A stretch of DNA of 64,000 nucleotides from Neocallimastix lanati (nom. inval.) (taxonomy: Eukaryota; Neocallimastigomycota; Neocallimastigomycetes; Neocallimastigales; Neocallimastigaceae), in contig JACVTC010000009.1 of assembly GCA_016946835.1 (NCBI GenBank), positions 2,027,501-2,091,500 on the forward strand, in the 5' to 3' direction. The notes under the pieces were generated by a model. The model searched no databases and had not been told where the DNA came from. It was given only the letters and a program-made list of their open reading frames with translations. This document shows, one piece after another, positions 1 to 39,824 of the stretch (the stretch's first letter is position 1; each line of letters starts with the position of its first letter). The translations under genes were made by a program, and so were the position numbers.

Positions 1-90
1 CTCTTTTTATATATTATATATTATTAATTATATATTATTTATATCATTATTCGTACTATTGGATAAATAAATTAAAATATTAAAATTTAC

Positions 91-3000
91 CATCACTATA
101 TTCTTGGAATGGATTAGTATTAATAGCTGGTTGATTTGATAATGTTTCTCTATATGGAACAATTGGATCTGAGGAATGAATACCAATTTTGGCATATTTT
201 TCTTTTAAATCCTTTAAGCATCTCTGTTAAAAATCAATTTATTTAAAATATAACATAAATATCAAAAATTTAATATAAATGCAATAATTACTAAAATAAA
301 ATAAAATAAAATAAAATAAAATAAATAAATATATAAATGAATAAATAAATGAATAAATAAATTATAACCTCTAAATGCAATTCACCAGCAGTAACAATAA
401 CATGCTCACCAGTTTCTTGAATTAAAACTTCAACACATGAATCAGCTTGATTGAGAAGTTTTAAACCTTCAACTAATTTTGGCATATCACCTATTAAGAA
501 TAAAATTGTTTATTACCATTAATTAATGTTATACTTAGTAATATATACAATTAAATATATATATATATATATATATTATTATTATATTTTACTTGGATCA
601 TATGGTTCAACAGCAACTCTAACAATTGGTGGTGCTTTCATATCAACATTAATTAAACTTGGACATTCAGTAAGAGTTGAGATAGTTGCACTCTTTAAAA
701 CAGCTTCATCCAAACCTCCAATACCAAATACATTTCCAGCCGGTACTGAAGTAAGAGCTTCTAATTCTTTTCCCATAATTAGATATAAGTTTTTAACAGT
801 AACTTGAGTACAGAACTTAGTTGGATCCATTGGATCATATTTTGGGCCCATAACATAAACAGTTTGACCCTCATGAATTGTACCGGAAAAGATTCTAGCA
901 AAACCAACTAATATATTATCTTTTTTCTTTTCTTCTTCTTTATTATCTTCGGTTTTTTCCACAGGAGTTGTTGCTTGAACTTCATTTAAAGATAATGGGG
1001 CTTCGATTTGCCCTTCTAATTCCAATTTCCTTTGTTCTAATAATCTTCTTCTATTTTCTCTCATTTCTTCAGCAGTTAATTGGATTCTACGATTTGAAGG
1101 TAAATCTTCAGCATTAACATCAACCATCTTTGAAACAATAATAACAACAGGGGCATTTTCACTTGCATCACATTCATATAAAGCTTTTTCAAGTTTTTTT
1201 TGATTTTCTGTTAAATCTGGATCTGAATTATTATTAATATTTTGTGGATATAAAAGTTTTGGTAAACGAATTTTTTGAGCTTCTAATGGTGATGGAAGTT
1301 GTTCAACGATACTATGTATACATAACAGTTAAGGATTAATATAAATATAGTTAAATAATTTTATAAAAGCAATTACAATAAATTACTTGTATTTGTAATT
1401 ATTACTAATATATTATATTATATTATATTATATTATATATTATATTTAAATTATTTTAACTATTATTTAAAAGGATATAAAGTACTGTTTGAGCTAATGG
1501 TAACCATGTACTGCATATAGTTGATTGAATAGCTCTTGTATCTTTTGATTTAAGGTCTCTCGGTAAAATTTTTAAATTTAATGATTTAACAATTTTATCT
1601 ACTTTTTCTTTATCACTATTTGAAAGAAATTAACATATATTTAAAATTATAATTCATAATTATATAATTAATATGACTAAATAATCATTTTAATAATAAT
1701 AATATATATATATTACTTGTTTTCAACAGCTTCAAATATGGTCCAAATATTATCTAATATAAATTGAACAAACATTGGTTTTAAATTTCTTCCTTTTAAG
1801 TGCTTATATCCAATAACTTTTTTAGTTTTTGGATCTAAATAGTAGTCACCCCATAAAACCTTTTTAAGAAGATTTTCTTTGATTCCAAGTTTCTTGGCAT
1901 AAATTTTAGCAAATGATTCTATCCTATATTATAAATATTAATAATGATAATTATAATAATAATAATAATAATAATAATATTTTAATATTAATAATATTAA
2001 TAATATATTAAAGTTTTAAAATTTCATTTATATAAAAATTCTTAAACATAAAACATTATTTAAATTTTTTATATACCTAAAAGCCCAACCATCAATAGCA
2101 CTGGCAAAAATAACATTTCCTTTTTCTGGTGAAAAGAAAATTTCTTTTTCCTTTTCTTCATCCCACTCATCATCTCCGTCATCTTCACCTTTTTTATTCT
2201 ATAAAATACCAAAATATTTAATTTCCCAATATCTAATATAATATTAATTTATCTACTATTAATATATAGTATATGAACCTCTCTCTTTAAATTATCTTCT
2301 TCCATTACACCACCAGCAAAAAAAGAACCCATAATTGCATTAATTTGTTCAAGAATATTTCTTATATGAATATATGCTTCTGTAGCTGTTAATTTTAGTT
2401 CGGTAATTAATCTATCAATTTTATTAAACACAATGATACAACGAATATTTTCATCCCATGCTTGTCGAAGAACAGTATGTGTCTTATACATTTCGAAAAA
2501 AAATATAAACATATAAATAAAATATTATGAAACAAATATAAAAAAAAAAAAAAAAAAACATGTTTGATTTTTTATGAAATATTTACCTGAGTACAAATAC
2601 CTTCAACAACATCAACTAAAACTAATGCACCATCACACAATCTTGACGCAATGGATACTTCACTTGAAAAATCGATATGTCCTGGGGAATCAATTAAATT
2701 AATCAAATAATTCTCCTTTTTCATTTCAACTATAAAAATAAAAAAAATAAAAATTATTTTGTATTGAAATAATAATTAAAAATAAAACAAAATTTTTTAA
2801 TAATATATGCTAATATATAATTTTTAATAAGATTAATATTTGAAATCTACTTTGCTTTGTTTCACTGTTAAGATAATTTGTTAAAACTTGGAAAGATAAA
2901 GAAATACCAGAAGATTCCATTGTAATTCCTCTTTCTTGTTCATCTTCTCTACTATCTAAGTATCTAACTTTACCAGCCAATCTTTCTGAAATAATTCCAT

Positions 3001-3451
3001 TTGAGGCTAATAAACTATCTGAAAGAGTAGTTTTTCCTTTATTATGTTTTAATATTTAATAATTTATAATTATAATAATTTGTAATATATATATATATAA
3101 AGAAATTAACATAAAATTCAATTTCAATTGAATAATAAAACTATAAAAATACAATTTATAGTTTTATTTATACAATTCAAGCAGAACACTAAATTATTAA
3201 TTATATTTATTATTTTGTTATCTAAGATACTTTGTTTAATTAAATTTAATTTTATCATTAATTGAAAATAAAATTTGATTTTAAATTTTTTATATTAACA
3301 TTATAATAAATGGATAATAAATGGATTATTAATGAATGATATTTTCTTTGTTTAATTTATATGTACCATGATCCACATGAGCTAAAATGCATATATTTCT
3401 AATATTTTTAATATTCTTTTGAAGGGCTTGTATTTTATGCACTGTAGACAT
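91..3451 (-). CDS. EFL1: EFL1/Ria1, ribosome assembly GTPase (3' part outside window)
   Basis: Elongation factor-like GTPase 1, a cytosolic EF-2 paralogue that, with SBDS, releases Tif6/eIF6 from late pre-60S subunits. The start [13 protein letters not shown] at 3451 is followed by G1 AHVDHGKT, G2-region [12 protein letters not shown]3 DSPGHIDF, G4 FNKIDR and G5-like SAIDGW. An acidic insert ([16 protein letters not shown]) and a Lys/Glu-rich insert before VGFARIFSG are typical of EFL1 and absent from EF-2. The domain II part [12 protein letters not shown] and the domain III-like VTAGELHLE follow. Ten exons are seen: 3367-3451, 2851-3036, 2587-2729, 2279-2482, 2077-2198, 1923-1717, 1615-1479, 1315-593, 490-369 and 223-91. 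A last visible donor at 85-90 shows that the gene continues left of the window, so domain IV/V is missing only because of the window edge. All introns are GT-AG except the 1316-1478 one, which fits U12 AT-AC rules. Confidence 0.95.
1316..1478 (-). other. Candidate U12-type AT-AC intron in EFL1
   Basis: On the minus strand the exon ends ACA GTA CTT T. The intron begins ATATCCTTTT at 1478, the classical U12 donor. A branch-site match TCCTTAAC lies at 1335-1328, and the intron ends TATGTATAC at 1316. Joining gives TAT AGT ATC GTT GAA, so the protein reads [17 protein letters not shown] as expected for EFL1. The only nearby GT donor (GTACTT) joined to the AG|TATCG acceptor gives TAT CGT TGA, a stop. 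Branch A to intron end is 13 nt. Length is 163 nt. Confidence 0.85.
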
Positions 3452-3775
3452 TTTAATATATAACTATATTTAAATAAACTAAATTATTATATATTACTAA
3501 TGTTCTATAAATAAAAATAGAAAAAATTACAAAAAAAAAAAAAATAATAATGAAAAAACTTAAATAAAAAATATATAAATATATATATATAAGAAATTAA
3601 ATATATAGTGTACAGATAAAGATAAAAATAAAGTCGAGAATTAATTAATTATAATCTTATTATTTAAATTTTTTTATTATTAATATTAATAATAAATATT
3701 CTATTTATTAGAATTCTATTTGCATTTTGAAAAAGTATTTTCAACCAATCATAACTTTTTAAAATTAAAATTAAT

Positions 3776-3845
<70 letters not shown>

Positions 3846-4111
3846 TTAATTCAAAAACTTTAAATTTTCAAAAGATTTCAATAATTTAAAAGCTTTAAGT
3901 AGTTTTAATTTACTTTATAAATAAATTCTTAATATTTAATTTTTAAAAACATAAATTTTATATTAGATAAAAAATTTTATAAATCAGAAAAAAAAATAAG
4001 CAAAAAAATAAAAGAAATAAAAAAAAAAAAAAAAAAAGTAAAAATTTAAAATAAAAGTATATATTTAATTTAATTAATTGAAATTTAATTAAAAATTTCA
4101 AAATTTTAAAA
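3452..4111. promoter_or_regulatory. Shared intergenic region between divergent EFL1 and SDA1
   Basis: This 660-base AT-rich region separates the two start codons and must carry both promoters. It holds an A-run followed by a TAA run (about 3779-3844) and several A/T homopolymers. No individual factor site can be claimed against this base composition. The head-to-head pairing of two 60S maturation genes suggests possible co-regulation. Confidence 0.5.
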
Positions 4112-5358
4112 ATGGTAAAGAAAAATAGAGGAATCACTTTAATTCAAAATTTACCTCAATTACAAAATCTCATTAAAAGAGATCCTTTATCATATAAAGA
4201 TGAATTTTTTAGACAATGGAGACACTATGAATCACAATTATCAATTTTTCAATTAAAACCAGAAAGTGAAAGTGAAGAATTCGGTGAATTAATTACATTT
4301 TTAAGTCATGTTTCAAGTTGCTATCCAAAAGAAACCTCTGAATTTCCAAAACAACTTATTGACATTCTTTCCCAACATTATATGATCTTATCTCCAAATT
4401 TAAGAAAAACCATGGTTCAAGCTTTAATTTTATTAAAAAATAAGGATGTCGTTTCTACAGCAAAGTAAATATAATTTATATTAATAGTTAAAAATTTTAT
4501 ATATAATTATTATAACATTATAATTTGGTAATATTGTTTAATTATTAAATGACATAAACATAAACTATATATTCATTGCTTATAGCTTATTATCGTTATT
4601 TTTCACTTTATTCCGCTGTAAAGACAAACTTTTACGTACTTTATTACATACATACATTGTTACTGATATTAAAAATTCAAATGCAAAGCATAAAAATAAT
4701 AAATTAAATAAAACTCTTCAAAATTTCATGTTCAAAATGTTAAATGATTCCGATGATGTAATTTAATTATTAAATACTAAAAAGATTAATTAAATAAAAT
4801 CAATAAAATATTATAAATTTAATAGAAGAAATAATTAAAACATAAACTTTTAAATTAATATAAATAGATTGCAGCAAGAGAATCTTTGAAAGTCATGATT
4901 GATTTATATAAAAAAAATATATGGTAAAATAAAATTATTTTGAATATAATTATTTTTGTATAATTAATACAAAGTATATTAAAAATTAACATTATGTCAT
5001 TTAATATTAAAGGAATGATGAAAAAACTGTAAATATTATTACTCAAGCCTGTTTATCTAAAACGCAAAAGATTGCTGCTACAGCTATAGCTTTTTTCTTA
5101 GGTTTAAATAATAAAGAGGAAGAGGAAGAAGACGAAGATGTAATAATAAATTAATAATATTAATATTTTTTTATTGAAATTATGTATTTGTTAATATATA
5201 ATAATTTAATAATTTAATAATTTAATTATAGGATATTGATATTGGTTATATGAAAAGAACAATGAAAATAACTAAAAAAACAAAGTCCAAACAAGCACAA
5301 ATGGAAAGAGCGTTAACTACATTAAAAAAGGTTATTATTATTATATATTATTATTATA

Positions 5359-5441
<83 letters not shown>

Positions 5442-5463
5442 TAAACCTTTAAAATAATTAAAA

Positions 5464-5502
<39 letters not shown>

Positions 5503-7640
5503 AAATTATTTGATTATATTTTATGTTTAATTTAATTAAAATAGAAAGAAAGACAAAGAAATAAAGCTGAAGTATTTAATTTTTCTGCTTTACATTTAAT
5601 TAATGATCCACAAGGTAAATATAAATATAATTTTTATTTTTGTTACAAAACATTTCTATTAATAAATTTATTAAACGTAATAAGGATTCACTGAAAAATT
5701 ATTCTCAAGATTAAAGCAAGTTACTTCGACATCAGAGTTTTCATTTGAAGTCAGAATTCAAATGATTAATCTCATTTCTCGTTTGATTGGTGTTCATAAG
5801 CTTATATTATTGAATTTCTATACATTTATCATAAAATATTTAGTACCACATCAACGTGATGTTACCCAAATTTTAGCATATACTGCTCAAAGTATACATG
5901 ATTTGATTCCCCCAGATTCAATTGAACCTATCGTTGAAGCTATATCAAATAATTTCTTATGGACAAATTGTGCATCTGAAGCTATTATTGTTGGGTAAAT
6001 ATTAAAAATTTAATGATTTCAGTATTAAAAATATAAGCTGTATTATTAATATTAATAAAATTTATTACATTTTTAATAAAATATAAAACATGAATAATAA
6101 AATGATGTAAATATTAATAAATATAAATAATGATAATACAATTTTCAAATAACAGTTTGAATAGTTTAAGAGAAATCTGTACTCGTGCACCATTAGCAAT
6201 GAATGAAAGATTATTACAAAGTTTAGTAGCGGATTTTAAAATTCATCAAGATAGTGGTGTTACAGCAGCTGCAAAATCATTGGTTAGTCTTTATCGTGAA
6301 ATTAACCCAGAAATGCTAAAAAAGAAAGACAGAGTAAATATTAATTATTTTTCATTATAAAACTATTTTTAATTATTTTATTAGTAATTATATGACATAA
6401 CCATAATTATAATATTATTCTTTCATTATCATAAAATTTAAAATATAAAGGGTAAAATTGCAACAATGAATCTTAATAATATTAAAGCCCCGCAATATGG
6501 TGAAGTTAAAGTTAATGATACAGTTGAAGGCATGGATGTAAGTTTATTTAAAAATAATGTTAAAAAAAACGAAAAAAAAGTGTTGATATTTATTATGATA
6601 TATTATAAATAGTTATTAATGAAATATCAAAGGAAAAAGGAAGAAAAAGAAAATAATGAAGATGAAGATCCTGGAGAAGGATGGGAAGGATGGGAAGTAG
6701 ATAGTGAAGCTGAAATAATTAGCAATGAGGAAAATGAAGAAAATGAAGAAAATGAAGAAACCAAAGCAGAAAAAGAAAGAATTAAACTTGAAGAAAAGAA
6801 AAAAGCCAACGAAGAATTAACTTCAAGAGTAATAATTTTACAAATTAAAATAAACATTTAATAGTTTTAATCTATATATTAAAATATTTAATAACATTTC
6901 AAATTATAAATATTACTGTAATTAGATTTTAACAGATGAAGATTTTGCTAAATTAAAGAGACTTCGTCATCATGAAGAAATAAACAAAATGACTGGAAAT
7001 AAGGATGAAGTGTACTTCTCTGATTCTTCAGAAGAAGAAGACGAAGAAGAAAATAAAGAATATTTAGATGCTGATGATCTTACAGTACATATTAAAAGAA
7101 AGAGATCTGATTATGAAGAACGTATAGAAAGTATTAAGGTAAGAGGCATTTATATATATATTTATAAATAACATAATCGTTATATAAATATATATAATAA
7201 AATAATAATAAACATATTTATATTATATAATAAAATAGCGTGGTCGTGAAGGTCGTCTTAAATTCGGTTCAAGAAAAGGAAAAGAAAGAACTAGTGTTAC
7301 AAATGCAGTAAATATTTTGATAGACTTAATATATTTAATAATATTTTTTTAATAGTATTATTTAAAAATTATTTTTATAATTGTCATATTTTTAATAGGA
7401 AAAGGCAAAGAAAAATAAGGCATTTATGATGGTTGTTCATAAAAGAAGTGTTCAAAATAAAGCTAAAAAATCTTTAAGAGAAAAACAGGTAACTTAAAAA
7501 TTAAATATATATTATACATTTTAATTTATAATTATTCTTATTTTTTTTTTTTTTTTTACTTTTGTTTTATTTTTATTTTAAAAAAAAAATAGAAAATATT
7601 AAGAGCCCATATAAAAAAGCAAAAAATGAAGTTAAAATAA
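4112..7640 (+). CDS. SDA1: SDA1 homologue, 60S ribosome biogenesis and export
   Basis: Nucleolar/nuclear SDA1 family protein (SDAD1 in animals), needed for pre-60S maturation and export. The start ATG at 4112 gives [20 protein letters not shown] followed by [13 protein letters not shown], the family N-terminus. The helical region continues through [14 protein letters not shown] and the conserved [17 protein letters not shown], then [21 protein letters not shown]. Next come the acidic segment [28 protein letters not shown] and the basic tail [18 protein letters not shown] and [13 protein letters not shown], ending KKQKMKLK at 7640. Fourteen exons join cleanly with GTAAAT-like donors and short AT introns; one intron (about 5330-5543) holds a TTA microsatellite and an A-run. 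Length is close to the usual family size. No U12-like introns were seen here. Confidence 0.95.
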
Positions 7641-7882
7641 TTATAATCCGATAAATACAACTCTTTTTTTTTTTTTTTTTACATTTAGAAATAATAAATT
7701 AGAAAATAATTATTTAAAATGTAAATTTAAAATTTGATTCAAATGTTATTAATATATTATAGAGATTTATCACTGTCGTTATTATATCTTATTATTTCAG
7801 TTTTTTTTTTTTTTTATTATTATATTATTTATAAAAAGAATTTTATTTATTTTAATTTATTAATATTATACATATCTTTTAA

Positions 7883-7914
<32 letters not shown>

Positions 7915-8029
7915 TTTTTATTATTATTATTATTTTATTATTATTTTAATAAATAACAATTAAAATTATAAAATAATATTTCTTGTTTTCTTTCTTTTTT
8001 TTTTTTTTATTATAATTATAATTATTATA

Positions 8030-8062
<33 letters not shown>

Positions 8063-8503
8063 ACAGATAATTACAAATAAAGATTGTTTTTAAATTAAAA
8101 AGAAATGTATAAATGAATAACTTGTATAAATGTATACAATATATATTTTTATTTATAAATTATTAAACTTAAACAATAACATAATTTTATTTATTTTGTG
8201 GAGTTCTATATTTTTTTTCAATTTTAATTTCTTTATTTTTATTATATTTGGTATTTATAAATTTTATTAAATATGTATATTTAGTATAGTTTTGTTATTA
8301 AATATATGTAAATATATAAATTAATATTTAGTATAGTTTTTATTATTTTTTTTTTTTTGTTTTTTTTGTTTGTTTGTTTGTTTGTTTGTTTTCGTTTTCG
8401 TTTTTGTTTTTGTTTTTGGTTTATTTGTTTTGTTTTGTTTTGTTTTATTATATTTTATTCTATTTTATTTTATTTTATTTTAATAATTATTTGTGGTTAA
8501 TAT

Positions 8504-8541
<38 letters not shown>

Positions 8542-8830
8542 TTTTAGTTTTATTTTTTTATTTCTTGGTCTGTTTTGTATTCTTTTAATTTAATATTTAT
8601 AACACAAGTTTAAAAATAAATTTATTCTGCTTTATTTTATTTTCACTTTCATTTTCATTTTTATAATCATTATTCACGGGTTAAAACCTTGAATAATTTT
8701 ATTAATATTATTATTATAAATTTATTTTTTAATATTATTTTTATTTTATTTTTTTTTTTTTTTTTTTATTTTATTTTATTTTATTTTATTTTATTTTATT
8801 TTATTTTATTTTATTTTATTTTATTTTATT
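7641..8830. other. Gene-free convergent intergenic region
   Basis: 3' flanks of SDA1 (+) and the kinase gene (-). It contains long T runs, short TTA and TTTG runs and an ATTTT array at the right end. No open frame with protein-like composition was seen on either strand. Confidence 0.6.

Positions 8831-8844
<14 letters not shown>
8740..8844. repeat. (TTTTA)n microsatellite at the kinase stop codon
   Basis: About 15 copies of the pentamer TTTTA run from about 8767 to 8840. The kinase stop codon (8831-8833) lies inside the last units, so the annotated 3' UTR begins as an AAAAT array on the minus strand. The repeat may have formed the present C-terminus (..LIEFIK). Confidence 0.8.
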
Positions 8845-16392
<7,548 letters not shown>

Positions 16393-16481
16393 GTTTCTAA
16401 TTTTCTAATGTTCTATCTTAATTACTTGTATTATCATTTAATATATTTTCAAAAATATTATGTTATTAATTTTATTTTATA

Positions 16482-16525
<44 letters not shown>

Positions 16526-17316
16526 CCTTTAATAAAAATAATTATATATATCATATATTATAAATAAAATATTATAGAAAACTTATAATAACATTAATAT
16601 TAATTATTAATTTGCTTTTTTATATGACATCAATATTCATCATTATATATTTTATAATTTATTTTTAAATTATTTAAAGTTTATAAATTTTAAATCATTT
16701 TGTTTTTATTTTAAAAATATATTATAAATAAAAAAAAAAAACAAGTATATATATTATATAAAACTATAAAAAAAAATAAAAAATTAAAAAAAAAATAAAA
16801 TAAATTAAATATTAAAAAAAAATTTTTTTTTTTCTGAACTTTAATAATATATTTTATGGTTTATATTAAAAAAGTATATTTGTATTTTTTTTATTGTAGT
16901 ACGAAACTTCTACATATAAAAATATATAACAAGAATTTCACCATTAAATGATAAAAACGAAATAATAAAGTTTTCATTCTACATTTTTATTGATAAATGA
17001 TATTTTTTAGTCTTTATTTATAAAATTATTTTAATAGAAAAAAACATACATTTATATATTTACTTTAATATTTTCTTGAATTTTTTTTTTATTTTTTTTT
17101 TATTTCACTCTTATCTTTTCCTTTCATTTTCTTTCATTTTGATTTTACATTTTTTTCTTTATTATTTTTTTGTTTATTTTACTTAAATTCGTATATTTTA
17201 TTTAAAATGATATAAATAGATTTTTTTTTATTCTATTTTAATTTCCTTGATAGTTATTAATCTTATTTTGAATAATTAAATTAATCTAATTTCATCAGTT
17301 TTTACTTAAAGTTCAA
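16393..17316. other. Intergenic region between giant ASH gene 3' end and kinase 5' end
   Basis: AT-only sequence with A and T runs (for example A run about 16483-16522). It must hold the giant gene's polyadenylation site and the kinase promoter. No supported gene. Confidence 0.6.
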
Positions 17317-35675
<18,359 letters not shown>

Positions 35676-36672
35676 TTATATATATATTATTATGATAAAT
35701 ACATAATTAAATAATAAATAAACTAATAAATACTAATTATATAATATAAAAATAACAAATTTATATATATTAATAATTTTCTAATTCTCTTTATTATTAA
35801 TTAATGGTAATAGATTTTTTTTTATATATAATTAATTATTATATCTTATTTTATCATAAAATTATAAAATAGAAATAATTAAAATTTGAATTTTTGTGGA
35901 TATAATCATATTAAATCGTTTTTAAAATGTTAAAAAATAGTATTTACTAATTAAAATCTAATTTACTAAAAAAAATTTTATTTTTACTCCGATTTTTTCT
36001 TATAAGAAAAAAAATTTTTTTTGTTGGTAAAAATAAACATTTAGTTATTATTTAAAAAAAAAATTTGAAATATAGTTTGTACATCAATAAAAAAATAATA
36101 ATAATAAAAATTTATAAATAATAATAAATATATAATAAATTATATTATTTATTTATATAGTTAGTTATATAGTTAATTATATAGCTACTTATATTTTATT
36201 TATATAGTTGTATATATATGTATTTATTTATTTATTTATTTATTAATTTATTGATTTTTATTATTTATTTATATTTATTTATTTCATTCATTTAAATAAA
36301 TTAAATTATAAATAATAATATAAATAAAAAATAGATATAAAAATTTACTAAAAAGACAAAAAAATCCAAAATTCTTATTTAAAATATAATTTTCTTCACT
36401 ATAAATATAATAAATAATTTATTATTAAATAATATTTCTTATAGCATTTCTATATAAATTATAATAATATTAATATTTTAAATTATACACTTTTTTTTTT
36501 TAATATTTAATAATATATAAATAAAAAGATTTTATGTATTCAAATATTATATTATTTATATACAAAATTTTGTTCTTTTATTTAATTTTTGTTTTTATTT
36601 TTGTTTTCCAATGAATTCGATAAAAATTAATCAATAATTATTTTTATGTAATTTTTAATTTATAAATGAATT
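35676..36672. other. Intergenic region, giant gene 5' and SNW1 3'
   Basis: AT-rich, with short TTTA and TATA runs. It should hold the giant gene promoter and the SNW1 polyadenylation site. No further feature supported. Confidence 0.5.
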
Positions 36673-39339
36673 TTAATGTCTTCTTCTTTTCTCAGAACTT
36701 CTTTCATCATCACCTTCATGATTTCTCTTATTCTTTAAGAATTTTTCCAATTCATATGGATCTTCTTCTTTTTCAAATTGAACAGGGCCTGATCTATCAG
36801 AATTAACATCTGCTCCTTTAAAGCCTCTACTACCTTCACCTATTTATTCATATATAAAATATATATTAATATTTTAATTAAATCTTATAATACATCTTAT
36901 TATTTTAATATATAACTATTATTTAATTTATATATATATTTACCTCCAATTTTATTGCTAACTATTTTTTCTATTGCTTCGGTATCATAGTTTTCATCTG
37001 ACACTGTTTTCTTTGGTCTATATATAGTATTCGAACTACGTTCCGCAAATAGTGGTTTATCATATATATTATAACTGTCTTCACTTCCAAAACCAGATGA
37101 TAAACCTTCTGATCTATTAAATAAACGTTGATCATACATCGATTCTCTTGATGCAGTTGGTTGGGCTAAACCTAATGCAATCTTTTCTGATATATCACGA
37201 TCACCACTACATAATTATAAATAATTTATTGTTCGTAAATTATTTACCAATATTTACAATTAGTAAATATATAATAATAATAATAATAATAATATAATTA
37301 AAATTTTAAATATTTATATTATTTATTTATATATAAGAATTACATACAGCTTACGCATAACTTTAGACTTGGTTTCTTGTCCCATATGAGATAAACGCAT
37401 TTCTCTTTCACGTTGTTTCTGTCTTTCACGTCTTAAATTATCACGTTCTTTAGCCTTTCTTTCACTTTCACTTTCGTTTCTATGTCTTGATGACCTATGT
37501 TCTCTATGTGAATGTTCAGATCTTGATGATTCTGATCTTGTATCAGATCCTGATTCTGATTCTGACTCTGATTCATTTCTTTCCTTTCTTTCATTATATT
37601 CGCTAGAAGCATTGTTTATTAAGCCTATTATATTAATGTATTTGAGTATTAATTATGATTTTATTCAATTAAATTATTAACAAAATAAATTTAGAATAAA
37701 ATTAATAAACTTAATGTAAATATTACAAATAAACTTAAAAAAAAAAAAATCATTCATAATAATAAAATAATTATATACAATATTATATCATAATTATAAT
37801 TATAATTATAATATTATATAAACTAATTTAATTACAATATTAATTTAATTAAAAATTTTATTATATTTACCTGCTCTTTCTTCACGAGCACGTTGAGCAA
37901 GCATACGTAATCTTTCTTCTTTTTCTTTCTTTTCTTTAGCAGCTAATTTTGCTTGCATGTTTGCTCTTAATCTTACTTCCTCACGGGCATGACGATCAGC
38001 AATTGAAAGGGCTTCTGAAAAACTTGCAAATTTAGGATTAATTTGAATATCTTGAATACCACGACCATCTGCCGCTAAACGTTTATCTAATGGAATAGTA
38101 TAACCTTTAGCATTTTTCCAATTACTAATACAAGGTGGAATAACCCAATTACTTTGTTCCTCAGCAGATACTTTTCTTGGTGGTGAATGTAATACTGGAG
38201 CTGGTGGGGATGGCGGTCCTCTTGGCATTTTCTTATGTTTAAACTTTGGTGGTTCCATTGGATCTACTGGTGCTTCAACCATTCTAATAATACGTGAACC
38301 AACTGTTGATTTTGAAGCTGGGGTATATTTAACAAATGATGGTCCAGCTTTTTTATCTTTACTTGTACCGCCTTGTACTGATTTTGAACGACCTTCTAAA
38401 ATTGCCTGTAAAGCTGCTTGTGTCTTCTCCGTTGTCTTTTTAATTTCATCCTCCGTTGGTCTAGCATTAAAATCTCTTTTCTCCATTGGTACAATATCTT
38501 TCAATTGTGAATGAATAATTCTATTATTACTATGACCTTGCTTTAAAATTGCATCATATCTAATTTTACCATCTCCATCAACTTGTAATGGTAAAGTTTT
38601 AGTTGACGATGTTTTAATACTCTTTTTTCTACCCATATCTAATGGGTATTGAACTACATGAATTTCTGGAAATGCACCACCATTTCCAAAATCCTATTCA
38701 TTATTTCCATTTTAATTCACATTTTTATTAATTATAATTTATTTTTATAAAAAATAATAATATCAAATTAAAATTAATTAAATATTTTAAAAATAGATTT
38801 AAAAAACAATTTACTATTACTATTACAAAAAAAACTAATAAAATAATATTGATATATAAATTTATTTCAATCAATCTTTTTTTTTAAAAAAATTTAAATA
38901 TAATTTTATATTTTTTTATTTTTAATTTATAGAATATAATAATAAAATCCAATGAATTTAATAAAATATACCTCCACTGTTCTTGGAATAAAACCCTTTC
39001 TATGTCTATATGGTGGTGGTCCAACAATATCATCTGAAATTAATGGTGTACGATCGAATATTGAATCATTTTTTAAAGTTTGATTTCTTGGTTTTGGTAA
39101 AAAACTATTTTTTATATGATAATAATTTATATGGAAATTGCATAATAAAACATTATATAAAACATTATACATTAAAATTATATTATAATAATATTGTTTG
39201 TTTATTTATATAAATGTATATATTAAGATTATATTAATAATTAGATTAATCATAAAAATATATGATTTTTTTTATATTTATATTAATTTTTCTTCCTTTT
39301 CTTCTTTAATTTTTATTATTATTACCTTGCTAAACTCAT
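36673..39339 (-). CDS. SNW1: SNW1/Prp45/SKIP splicing and transcription co-factor
   Basis: Nuclear SNW-domain protein of the activated spliceosome. The 14-nt first exon (39326-39339, MSLA) joins to SFLPKPRNQT, the conserved N-terminus. Then come VGPPPYRHRKGFIPRTVE, DFGNGGAFPEIHVVQYPLDM, HSQLKDIVPMEKRDF, GSRIIRMVEAPVDPMEPPKF and the signature CISNWKNAKGYTIPLDKRLA with ADGRGIQDIQINPKFA. A coiled charged segment (EEVRLRANMQAKLAAKEKK), an RS/ES-rich region (ESESESESGSDTRSESS) and RDISEKIALGLA follow, ending SEKRRRH at 36673. Six exons: 39326-39339, 38972-39104, 37871-38693, 37348-37624, about 36955-37208 and 36673-about 36839. All are GT-AG. Size and order match fungal SNW proteins. Confidence 0.97.
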
Positions 39340-39824
39340 TTTGTTATATTTTTTAATATTTATAACTATTGCAATATTTATTCTTTTACACTTTCTTCAA
39401 TTTTTTTATCCGAATTGATTATAATTATATCGCTCTCTCCAAGATTTTTTTTTTTTTCTTTAAATTTAATTTTAATAAAAATAAAAAATATATATTGCAA
39501 TATAATATAAAACTTTTTATAATATAATTTTAAAAATATAAAAAATAGAAAAAAAAAAAAAAAAAAAAATTATATAAAATTATATATATACAATAAATAA
39601 ATATTAGTATATTAATTCAATTAATCCTTTATTTGTTAAAAATTAATATATATTTATTTACATATAAATTTAAAATTAATATATAAATAAATTTAATAAA
39701 ATATATTAAAATTCTATATTTAATAAATAAAAATTAATATATAAATCTATTTTAAAAATGCAAAAATTTACAAATTTAAAATATAAAATAAAATTTTGGT
39801 ATAATTTAGATATATTCTACTAAA
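39340..39824. other. Intergenic AT-rich region upstream of SNW1
   Basis: A and T runs and TATA-like stretches only; presumably includes the SNW1 promoter. Confidence 0.5.
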
